The position numbers were made by a program, and so were the translations under genes. This document shows, piece by piece, positions 25,284 to 31,281 of a stretch of 35,037 bases of DNA. Each line of letters starts with the position of its first letter. Positions within the stretch are counted from its first letter, which is position 1. Source of the stretch: Candidatus Dactylopiibacterium sp. GTDB taxonomy: Bacteria; Pseudomonadota; Gammaproteobacteria; Burkholderiales; Rhodocyclaceae. The stretch spans positions 1 to 35,037 of the forward strand of contig JAVHXQ010000039.1 in NCBI GenBank assembly GCA_031119555.1. The letters run 5' to 3'. Below the pieces are notes generated by a model. It saw only the letters and a program-made list of their open reading frames with translations, had not been told where the DNA came from and made no database searches.

Positions 25284-25327
25284 CTGACAAACGTGTACAG
25301 GACGCTCAATGCCCCGCTGCGTAGGCT
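25284..25327 (+). promoter_or_regulatory. Late promoter P3 (portal and lysis cassette)
   Basis: CTGACAAACGTGTACAGGAC (25284-25303), 18 bp, then TAGGCT (25322-25327); the predicted start is near 25334. The CTCCATTC block of P1 and P2 is not present. It lies 38 bp upstream of the DUF4124 gene's start on the other strand and 28 bp before the gpW-like gene. It would drive the connector genes together with the lysis genes. Confidence 0.8.
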
Positions 25328-25354
25328 CGCTGTATCCAGAAAAGCGGGCCCATC

Positions 25355-25570
25355 ATGCCGATTACCCAGCAAGACATTGATGCACTGAACGAGGCCCTCG
25401 CCTGCGGTGAAAAGTCGGTCACGATCAATGGCAAGGTGATCATCTATCGAAGCATCGACGAGATCATCCGTGCCCGTAACGAGATGCAGCGTGTGCTTGA
25501 TGCCCAGCAGCCGTCTGATACTGCGAGGCCGCGGCGCGTAATGCTGTATCACCGCGGGAGGGGCTTCTGA
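25355..25570 (+). CDS. Head-tail joining protein, gpW-like
   Basis: The 71-residue protein has the helix-hairpin-helix look of lambda gpW (68 residues): an N-terminal helix (TQQDIDALNEALACG), a beta hairpin (EKSVTINGKVIIYRS), a second helix (IDEIIRARNEMQRVLDA), and a short basic tail ending in HRGRGF. gpW plugs the portal so DNA does not leak and prepares the head for the tail. Its stop overlaps the portal start (TGATG), as W is followed by B in lambda. The only ribosome site is weak (AAAGCGG). Confidence 0.85.
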   Translation: MPITQQDIDALNEALACGEKSVTINGKVIIYRSIDEIIRARNEMQRVLDAQQPSDTARPRRVMLYHRGRGF

Positions 25571-27006
25571 TGGCCCGGAAGCGCTCTGGTCATCGTCGGG
25601 CGCACAGCGCGTTGGGGATAGCGCCCGCGCCGCAGAATCGCTATGACGCGGCGGGCAGTGGGCGCCGGCTGTCGGGCTGGGTTGCGCCGGGCAGCGGTCC
25701 GAACGTCGCGATGTCGAGCGGTGAGACGCTGCGCAACCGGATGCGCGACGCGATCCGTAACGAATGGGCTGCCCGCAGCGCGCACCGGGTCTGGCACGTC
25801 AATCTGATCGGCACCGGCATCATTCCGCGCCCGCGTACGAAGAGTGAAAGTCTCAAGGCCCGGCTACGGCAACTCTGGAGTGCCTGGACGCCATACGCGG
25901 ACGCCGATGGTGTGCTGGATTACTTTGGGCTTCAGACCCTGGCAGTCAAGACGTGGCTTGCGAGCGGGGAGTGCTTTGTGCGCCTGAGGCCACGTCGCAT
26001 TGATGACGGGCTCGATGTGCCGCTGCAGATCCAGCTTCTTGAGCCCGACATGGTGCCGATGTCGTTCAATCAGACCCTGCCGAACGGGAACCGCGTCCGA
26101 CTCGGTATTGAGTTTGATCGCATCGGTCGCCGGGTAGCGTATTACATGTACCGCGCGCACCCGGGCGACGACGTGCGTGGCGAAGCATCGCTTACCGAGC
26201 TTGCTCGAGTGGATGCTGATCAGATCATCCACATTTTCGAGCCTGAGCGGCCTGGCCAGATCCGGGGCGTGATCGACTTCGCGAGTGTGCTGGCCAAGCT
26301 GCGCGGCGTGATGAATTTCGATGATGCGGTGCTGACCCGGCAAGAGCTCGCGAACCTGTTCACGATGTTCATCAAGTCTCCGGCTTCAACCGGAAACGCG
26401 CCGCTCGACCCGCTGACGGGGCGCCCTTACGAGCAGTCATCCGCAGGGCCTGTGGCCGGGCTGGAGCCGGGGATGTCGCAGGAGCTGGAGCCCGGGCAGG
26501 AAGTCCAGTTCAGTGATCCGCCGGATGCCGGCGCGAACTATGCCGACTACATGCGTGAGCAGCACATGGGCATCTCTGCCGGCGCAGGTGTGCCCTACGA
26601 GCTCGGTACGGGAGATATTCGCGACGTTTCCGACCGCGTGTTGCGGGTGGTCATCAACGAATTCAGGCGGCACTGCGAGCAGCGGCAGTGGCAGATCATC
26701 ATTCCGACGATCTGCCAGCGCGTTCGCGACGCCTGGGCGCGTGCAGTCCTCCTCGCCGGATTGATCACGCCGGATGAGCTCGCTGATGCCCGCGACGTGC
26801 TGTGGAGCCCTCAAGGCTGGGCTTACATCAATCCGACACAGGACGTTTCAGCGCGTATCTCCGAGATCACATCAGGCCTGCGAGCCCGAGGACAGTCGAT
26901 CACAGATCGTGGCGACGATCCTGATGATGTCGACACCGCTCGCGCGGATGACGCTGCTCGCGAGAAACGCCTCGGTCTGGTGGTGAGCAATGTGGAGGGC
27001 GCATGA
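25570..27006 (+). CDS. Portal protein, lambda gpB family
   Basis: This 478-residue protein forms the dodecameric portal through which DNA is packaged. Family marks: basic N-terminus, RNRMRDAIRNEWAARSAHRVW near 58-78, LIGTGIIPRPR, the GLQTLAVKTWLASGECFVRLRP stem section, the clip section LLEPDMVPMSFNQ, and the C-terminal crown with GAGVPYELGTGD. Length is close to the family's usual 500-530. In lambda B sits between W and C, just after the terminase. Here the gene is 17.7 kb further right, after all tail genes. Confidence 0.95.
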   Translation: MARKRSGHRRAHSALGIAPAPQNRYDAAGSGRRLSGWVAPGSGPNVAMSSGETLRNRMRDAIRNEWAARSAHRVWHVNLIGTGIIPRPRTKSESLKARLRQLWSAWTPYADADGVLDYFGLQTLAVKTWLASGECFVRLRPRRIDDGLDVPLQIQLLEPDMVPMSFNQTLPNGNRVRLGIEFDRIGRRVAYYMYRAHPGDDVRGEASLTELARVDADQIIHIFEPERPGQIRGVIDFASVLAKLRGVMNFDDAVLTRQELANLFTMFIKSPASTGNAPLDPLTGRPYEQSSAGPVAGLEPGMSQELEPGQEVQFSDPPDAGANYADYMREQHMGISAGAGVPYELGTGDIRDVSDRVLRVVINEFRRHCEQRQWQIIIPTICQRVRDAWARAVLLAGLITPDELADARDVLWSPQGWAYINPTQDVSARISEITSGLRARGQSITDRGDDPDDVDTARADDAAREKRLGLVVSNVEGA

Positions 27007-27320
27007 GCGCGATTGAGGATCCGACACGAATGACATCCCGCAGCACAGACGCTTCGCCCGTGAAAATTTCCCGTGAGCTGCCGCTCTGGGCGGTGATCGT
27101 CACGATAGTCACGTGGATCTTCTCTGCGGGCGGCCTGTATGCGGGTATTCGCGAACAGACACGTGCAATCAGCGATCTCGCGGGCACGGTGCGCGCGCTG
27201 CAGGTCCAGGTGGCGACGAAAGACGTGAAGGACGCTGAGCACGACACGCGCCTGGGCATCATTGATCGAGAGCTTCAGGACGTGCGGGCCCGCCTGACAC
27301 GGCTGGAGGAGCGTCGATGA
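27003..27320 (+). CDS. Single-span membrane protein with coiled coil
   Basis: The 105-residue protein starts within the portal stop (ATGA). One membrane span (LPLWAVIVTIVTWIFSAGGLYAG, about 27-49) is followed by a coiled coil of about 55 residues ending in RLTRLEERR. This layout matches the DUF2730-like proteins found in phage lysis cassettes, often described as holin-associated or pseudo-holins. It overlaps the holin by 4 nt. A role in lysis timing or in anchoring is inferred from location. Confidence 0.65.
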   Translation: MSAIEDPTRMTSRSTDASPVKISRELPLWAVIVTIVTWIFSAGGLYAGIREQTRAISDLAGTVRALQVQVATKDVKDAEHDTRLGIIDRELQDVRARLTRLEERR

Positions 27321-27541
27321 GGTCGCGCATCCATCTTGTGAGCGATTGGCGTCGCGCGTGGCGCTGGTACAGCACAAACAGCATGGCTCTTGCAGCGGCG
27401 CTTTTGGGCGCGTGGGCAGCGCTTCCCGAACGGATGCAGGAGTCCTTCTCGCCGCTCGAGCTGAAGCTGGCTGCGATCACGCTGATCCTGCTGGGAATTG
27501 GAGGGCGGATGGTGCAGCAAGGGGGGCGACGTGACAAATGA
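27317..27541 (+). CDS. Phage holin
   Basis: The 74-residue protein has a conserved start (HLVSDWRRAWRWYSTNSMALAAALLGAWAAL) and a second span (LKLAAITLILLGIGGRMVQQG). Two membrane spans and a basic C-terminus (GGRRDK) match the small phage holin family seen before lysins in many proteobacterial phages. It would form holes in the inner membrane to release the endolysin. It overlaps its neighbour by 4 nt (ATGA); its last codons overlap a vestigial lysin frame. Confidence 0.85.
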   Translation: MRSRIHLVSDWRRAWRWYSTNSMALAAALLGAWAALPERMQESFSPLELKLAAITLILLGIGGRMVQQGGRRDK

Positions 27542-27605
27542 GCAACTCACCCCCAACTTCAGCCTGCGCGAACTCACGCGCAGCGAATTCGGCGAGCGGG
27601 GCTGA
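27531..27605 (+). pseudogene. Vestigial start of an M15-type endolysin
   Basis: A GTG start overlapping the end of the holin gene opens a frame of 24 residues, MTNEQLTPNFSLRELTRSEF followed by GERG and a stop. LTPNFSLRELTRSE is the typical N-terminal signature of phage Peptidase_M15 endolysins and cell-wall peptidases. The rest of that enzyme (His-x-x-Asp zinc motifs) is missing, and the GH19 lysin begins 3 nt later. The simplest reading is that one lysin was replaced by another and the old start survived. Confidence 0.65.
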
Positions 27606-27607
27606 GC

Positions 27608-28228
27608 ATGGTCACCGAGCGTCTGCTGCAGCAGATCGACCCGCGCGCGGCGCAGAAGCCCGGCTTCGCCGGGCCATTGGCCGCCGCGTGCGCGGAGTTC
27701 GCCATCGTGGCACCGATGGAGATCGCCGCCTTCCTCGCGCAGCTCGCAGTGGAGTCGGGCGGCTTCACGCGCGTGGAAGAAAACCTCAACTACACCAGCG
27801 CTTCGCGGCTGGCAGCCATCTTTCCGCGGGCGTTCCCCACCACGGCCGACGCGCAGTCCTATGTCGGCCAGCCCGCACGCATCGCCAGCCGGGTGTATGC
27901 ATGGCGCCTGGGAAACGGCGACGTTGCCAGTGGTGACGGTTGGCGCTACCGGGGCAGGGGGCTGATTCAGATCACCGGCAGGAGCAACTACCAGGCATGC
28001 CTGCAGGCGCTCTACGGCAACGCCACGGCGGAGCCGGAACGCCTGTGCGAGCCCGAGGGCGCGGCGCGCAGCGCTGCCTGGTTCTGGTCGCGCAACGCGT
28101 GCCGCCAGGCGCTGCTCCTGCAGGGCTTTGAGGCCACCACGCGCATCATCAACGGCCCAGGCATGGCTGGTATGGCTGAACGGCGCGAGGCCTACGCCCG
28201 AGCGCTGGCCGCGTTGGGGGTCATGTGA
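27608..28228 (+). CDS. Endolysin, glycoside hydrolase family 19
   Basis: This 206-residue enzyme should cleave the sugar backbone of peptidoglycan. The GH19 fold is seen in AFLAQLAVESGGFTRVEENL (40-60) with the likely catalytic Glu at 49 and the second acidic pair at 57-58, then NYTSASRLAAIFPRAF, and the WRYRGRGLIQITGRSNY strand with substrate contacts. The residue before the first Glu is Val, where His is more usual as I recall. No signal sequence is present, so release depends on the holin. It follows a vestige of a different lysin. Confidence 0.92.
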   Translation: MVTERLLQQIDPRAAQKPGFAGPLAAACAEFAIVAPMEIAAFLAQLAVESGGFTRVEENLNYTSASRLAAIFPRAFPTTADAQSYVGQPARIASRVYAWRLGNGDVASGDGWRYRGRGLIQITGRSNYQACLQALYGNATAEPERLCEPEGAARSAAWFWSRNACRQALLLQGFEATTRIINGPGMAGMAERREAYARALAALGVM

Positions 28229-28749
28229 TGGTGAATCGAGCCCTTGTCGGCCTGGCCGGTGCTTGCTTGCTGCTGGCCCTGAGCACCTGCCACTACCGCG
28301 ACGCGCTCCGCGAAGCGAATGTCGCCATCCGCAACCAGAACCGGGCCCTCGAGCAGCAGAACCGCGAGGCCGCAACCACGCTCGCCCAACTCACGGCCCA
28401 ACGCGACGCCCGGCAAGCCGTGCTTGGCCGACAAGCCGCCGAACAGGAGAAGAAAGATGAAACCGCGAAACGCGAAATTGCCCGCCTTGCTGCTGAGCTT
28501 GAGCGCCGCCCTGTGCGGGTGCGCATCCAGCCCGGCACCTGTGGGCCGGGTGGTAGTGGCGCCGGAAGTGACGCCACCGCCGCCGCCCACCCTGGTGCAA
28601 CAGACCCCGGCCCGCCCACCGGGTTACTTCCAGAAAGCAATTCTCGACGCCTTGCAGCAGTGATCCAGGAGATCGAGACAATGAGCGCGGCTTATGCGGC
28701 GTGCAGGGGGCAGATCGTGACCCTGAGTGGCGGCGCTGGGGACGGCTGA
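28228..28749 (+). CDS. Rz: i-spanin, Rz-like
   Basis: The 173-residue protein spans the inner membrane with one N-terminal segment (RALVGLAGACLLLALSTC). A long periplasmic coiled coil rich in Ala, Gln, Arg and Glu follows (about 22-95), then a Pro/Gly-rich part that contains, in another frame, the partner protein. A C-terminal segment follows with IQEIETMSAAYAACRGQIVTLSG. Together with Rz1 it should fuse the inner and outer membranes at the last step of lysis. The ATG overlaps the endolysin stop; a GTG lies one codon upstream. Confidence 0.85.
   Translation: MVNRALVGLAGACLLLALSTCHYRDALREANVAIRNQNRALEQQNREAATTLAQLTAQRDARQAVLGRQAAEQEKKDETAKREIARLAAELERRPVRVRIQPGTCGPGGSGAGSDATAAAHPGATDPGPPTGLLPESNSRRLAAVIQEIETMSAAYAACRGQIVTLSGGAGDG
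28457..28663 (+). CDS. Rz1: o-spanin, Rz1-like lipoprotein nested in Rz
   Basis: This 68-residue outer-membrane lipoprotein is encoded wholly inside Rz in another frame. It has its own AGGAG ribosome site 7 nt before the ATG. The signal KLPALLLSLSAALCGCASS ends in a lipobox, with the acylated Cys in LCGC. The mature part is Pro-rich (TPPPPPTLV), as is usual for Rz1, and ends in QKAILDALQQ. It should pair with Rz's C-terminus in the periplasm. Confidence 0.88.
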   Translation: MKPRNAKLPALLLSLSAALCGCASSPAPVGRVVVAPEVTPPPPPTLVQQTPARPPGYFQKAILDALQQ

Positions 28750-28758
28750 CTTGTGTTG

Positions 28759-28842
28759 CCATGTGGTGGAATTTCTTTCATTAGTGGGAATAATTCAACC
28801 GTTTGTGGGACACTATCGATGGTTTGTGGGACACTACGGATC
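28759..28842. repeat. 21-bp phased repeats
   Basis: Two near-perfect copies of GTTTGTGGGACACTA start at 28801 and 28822. Two diverged copies fall at 28780 (AGTGGGA core) and 28759 (TGTGG core), keeping the same 21-bp step, about two helical turns. They occupy the space directly after the spanin gene, where phage attachment regions lie. Integrase arm-type sites are one explanation; binding sites for a regulator of the leftward 45-residue gene are another. Confidence 0.6.
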
Positions 28843-28849
28843 AGAAAAA

Positions 28850-28877
28850 ACGCCCCTTCAGTTTCCTGAAGGGGCGT
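28850..28877 (-). terminator. Leftward rho-independent terminator
   Basis: A 12-bp perfect stem (ACGCCCCTTCAG with CTGAAGGGGCGT, loop TTTC) is followed on the minus strand by a T run (28850-28845). It lies 13 bp after the stop of the 45-residue leftward gene, which it should terminate. It may also stop the rightward late transcript weakly, as there is no T run on the plus side. Confidence 0.85.
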
Positions 28878-28889
28878 CCCTCCTGCCGG

Positions 28890-29027
28890 TTACTTCTTCG
28901 CTCGGATCGGTATACGGAAGGCTTTCAGGCCGTAAGCCGAAGCCACCAAGACCCTGCCGTTCTTGAGGCGGATGGTCTTTGTGAAAATGTAACCGCCGTC
29001 ATCGACGGGAAGATTAGTCGTACTCAT
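28890..29027 (-). CDS. Conserved small protein, 45 residues
   Basis: The protein opens MSTTNLPVDDGGYIFTKTIR and ends KAFRIPIRAKK. A ribosome site (AAAGG, 7 nt from the ATG) and its own strong terminator support it as a real gene although it is very short. The segment 'LKNGR-(V/I)-x-x-A-x-x-YGLKAF-x-(I/F)-P-(I/V)' is one that I remember from small proteins near prophage integrases. The function is unknown. The gene may be a phage gene near the attachment site or the first host gene. Confidence 0.7.
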   Translation of the reverse strand: MSTTNLPVDDGGYIFTKTIRLKNGRVLVASAYGLKAFRIPIRAKK

Positions 29028-29547
29028 AAGAATGCCTTTCTGCCTTGTAGGCAAAAATATAAATTATTAGTTCGCCGGTTCTCCGGCGGCATCCTGCGCG
29101 GTTCATGACTCGGTGTGTTTCCTAGGCACCCTTCGAGTTATGAGCCGTTTTGTTTTTCCCGACCCGGCAGTGCAGGACGACTTATCGGCTGCCGGGCTCG
29201 TCGTTTATTCTGGGCATGGTTCCCCCTATCTTTAGGTGATTGCGCAAGCAAGCTACTACATATAGTCGATAAAGTACACAGCTTAACTAGATATGGTGTT
29301 TTTAGGCTTCGCTTATCCTGCTGCGCCCAGTGTAGCTGATCGTAAACGGTGAATCCCCGCCCGTTTCTGTGGATAACTTTCATCGCGAGTGTGCAAGGGG
29401 GGCTCGCGGTCTTGAGTCGTAGGCAAACCTTGTTCGGTTCATGGTCGCCCCCTCGTGAAGTCATGGAGCTAGACTGGCATGCACGGTGCGATGCAAAGCC
29501 ATGGGCTTTTACAGGTCGCGGAGCGCCGTGATCAGTTCAGGCGACTT
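29028..29547. other. Gene-poor region near prophage end
   Basis: I see no convincing gene here. It contains a 6-bp hairpin at 29073-29088 (CGCCGG with CCGGCG) just upstream of the 45-residue gene, a longer hairpin at 29163-29196 (see that entry), and AT-rich patches around 29230-29310. GC content is below that of the phage genes by eye. The prophage right junction may lie here or in the next gap. Confidence 0.4.
29163..29196. other. Long-loop hairpin
   Basis: CCCGGCAG (29163-29170) pairs with CTGCCGGG (29189-29196) around an 18-nt loop. Downstream on the plus strand comes CTCGTCGTTTATTCT. It might be a terminator or part of a small RNA; no gene ends nearby on either strand that would call for it. 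Confidence 0.3.
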
Positions 29548-29649
29548 TCAGAGAAGGATCGCGCCAAATATGGTGAAGACTGTCACGGCCACCCTCCACG
29601 GGGGCGCCTTCGTCGCCATATAGGTGACCGCGAGAAAGAAGTCCGTCAT
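29548..29649 (-). CDS. Possible 33-residue hydrophobic peptide
   Basis: A short leftward frame, MTDFFLAVTYMATKAPPWRV plus a hydrophobic end (AVTVFTIFGAILL), is preceded by AAAGGA about 9 nt before the ATG. It has one membrane span, as in small toxic peptides or other membrane microproteins. The frame is open further upstream, but that part looks non-coding. Only the composition and the ribosome site support it, so it stays tentative. Confidence 0.3.
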   Translation of the reverse strand: MTDFFLAVTYMATKAPPWRVAVTVFTIFGAILL

Positions 29650-30215
29650 CTTGCATGTCCTTTCGGCCCAGGCCGCCCTTTGCCATCTGCGATGGGCAGC
29701 GATGTGAGTACCCAAGCGGACAAGAAAGAGGTCAATGATCGGGGTTTCCGAAAATGCACCTTGTCGTGCCCGCGAACGAAAGGCTCGCATCACGACGAAT
29801 CTGATCAAAACCCTACAGGGGTAGACATCGGCTCGTGGGGCTGCTGGGCATTAAAGGGTGCGTAGGGTTTGACATCTAACGGCGGGTGTGATTTTTCCCG
29901 CGCGACGCGTCGCGAATGCGGCGGCTGAAGAGAGGCGAAAAGCCGCTGTGACCCGGGCGCAACAGGCCATCTTCAGCGCCCCATTCTTGGGCGTTTCCGC
30001 CGACTGGCTAGGTGACACTGTGCTACACTGCGCCTTCCTTTGTGCGAGTGGTTGGCGGCGGGAGGTCGGCAACTTCGGCAACTCTTTGATTTTTAAGGGT
30101 GTAGAACTCCCTTACAAGGAGACCGCGCTGGGCGGCCTCGCGCTCACGGTGGGCGCCGCGCTGTGCTGAGGACGGCCCCTGCGGCCGCTTGAGCGCGGCG
30201 CCGCGCGGGCCGATC
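29650..30215. other. Gene-poor region before the host gene
   Basis: No supported gene. It holds a 9-bp perfect inverted repeat (AAACCCTAC at 29808-29816 and GTAGGGTTT at 29862-29870), a 14-bp perfect palindrome CGCGACGCGTCGCG at 29901-29914, and an extended -10-like TGCTACACT at 30021-30029 that may serve the DUF4105 gene. A short inverted repeat AAGGG...CCCTT lies near 30096-30114. The host sequence has probably begun by the last part of this stretch. Confidence 0.4.
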
Positions 30216-31235
30216 ATGGCGCGCATGGTCACGCATGAGTCTTCCCTGCCGCGCCGCCTGGCGTGGCTCCTGCTCTGGCTGCCCGGCCTTTTCGTGGCGG
30301 GCGTGCTGTATTTCCATGCCGGCGCGCTCGCCGCCGCGGCCTTCGCGTGCGCCCTCGCGGGCTGCGCCATGCGCGGCCACCGTCGCGGCGCGGCGCTCGC
30401 CGCGCTGCTCGTGGCGCTGGGGCTGGCGGGCTGGTGGCGACTCGCGCCCGCGCAGCAGCGCGACTGGCTGGAGGACGTCTCCCGCGTGCCGCGCGTCGAA
30501 CGCGAGGGCGACCTGCTCGTGTTCAGCCAGGTACGCGACTTCCGCTACCGTGGTCCCGACGACAGCGACCCCGTGCCGCGCTGGGAGACGCGCCGCTACG
30601 ATCCGGCCCGCATCACGGGGCTCGACATCTTCCTCTCCGACTGGGGCGCGCCGGGCGTGGTGCATACCATCCTCTCGTGGCGCTTCGCCGAGGGGCCGCC
30701 GCTCGCGATCTCGATCGAGACGCGCAAGGAGAAGGGCGAAACCTACTCCGCCCTGGCCGGATTCTTCCGCGCCTATGAACTCATCTACGTCGTGGGCGAC
30801 GAGCGCGACCTCATCGGCGTGCGGGCCGCGCATCGCGGCGAGCGCGTCTCGCTCTACGCGCTGGGCGGCCGCCCGGGCGCGGCACGGCGCCTGCTGGAAG
30901 CCTACGTCGAGGACATCAATGCGCTCGCGCACACGCCGCGCTGGTACAACGCCCTGAGCACCAACTGCACCACGGGCATCCTGCGCCTGGCGCGGCATGT
31001 GCTGGGCGAGTCGCGCCGTCTCGACTGGCGCATCTACGCCAACCGCTCGCTGCCCGCGCTCATGCGCGAGGAGGGGGTCATCAACACGACCCTGCCGCTG
31101 GCCGAACTGCAATCGCGCGCCGACATCACGGCGCGTGCGATCGCGGCCGACGGCGCGGCGGATTTCTCGCAGCGCATCCGTGCCGGTCTGCCGCTGCCGC
31201 CACCCACGCCGGGCGAGGCCGTCGCGCCGCCCTGA
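30216..31235 (+). CDS. DUF4105 (Lnb-like) membrane protein
   Basis: This 339-residue protein has two or three N-terminal membrane spans (LAWLLLWLPGLFVAGVLYF; ALAAAAFACALAGC; ALAALLVALGLAGWW) followed by a periplasmic DUF4105 domain (about 85-310). Conserved signs are HTILSWRFAEG, the R-E/D-x-E segment of the middle and YNALSTNCTTGIL with Cys at 251. The same domain appears in the lipoprotein transacylase Lnb of Gram-positive bacteria; whether the proteobacterial version modifies lipoproteins is unknown. An alternative TTG start lies 27 nt upstream and an ATG 9 nt downstream; no ribosome site decides. It is convergent with the efflux operon. Confidence 0.85.
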   Translation: MARMVTHESSLPRRLAWLLLWLPGLFVAGVLYFHAGALAAAAFACALAGCAMRGHRRGAALAALLVALGLAGWWRLAPAQQRDWLEDVSRVPRVEREGDLLVFSQVRDFRYRGPDDSDPVPRWETRRYDPARITGLDIFLSDWGAPGVVHTILSWRFAEGPPLAISIETRKEKGETYSALAGFFRAYELIYVVGDERDLIGVRAAHRGERVSLYALGGRPGAARRLLEAYVEDINALAHTPRWYNALSTNCTTGILRLARHVLGESRRLDWRIYANRSLPALMREEGVINTTLPLAELQSRADITARAIAADGAADFSQRIRAGLPLPPPTPGEAVAPP

Positions 31236-31248
31236 CACGGTTGGCCGG

Positions 31249-31281
31249 GGCCGGCGAAGGCGCGCCTGCGCGGCGCCGGCC
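31249..31281. terminator. GC hairpin between convergent genes
   Basis: GGCCGGCG (31249-31256) pairs with CGCCGGCC (31274-31281) around a 17-nt loop that is itself GC-rich. It lies between the ends of the DUF4105 gene and the permease gene, so it may serve both strands. There is no T run. Confidence 0.45.

Noticed and set aside
29138-29464. A 108-codon leftward open frame
   Set aside because: There is no ribosome site, the composition is unlike a folded protein, and it crosses a strong hairpin.
29479-29865. A 128-codon rightward open frame
   Set aside because: Composition looks random, no ribosome site precedes it, and it runs antisense to the small hydrophobic frame.
29844-29866. A 23-nt stretch resembling part of 16S rRNA (CTGGGC, TTAAAGGGTGCGTAGG)
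   Set aside because: The flanks do not resemble rRNA on either side and there is an insertion relative to the usual sequence, so no rRNA gene or fragment can be claimed.
1-30215. Integrase gene, tRNA or clear attachment core
   Set aside because: None of the frames resembles a tyrosine or serine integrase, and no tRNA-like cloverleaf was seen. The left end of the prophage must lie outside the window.
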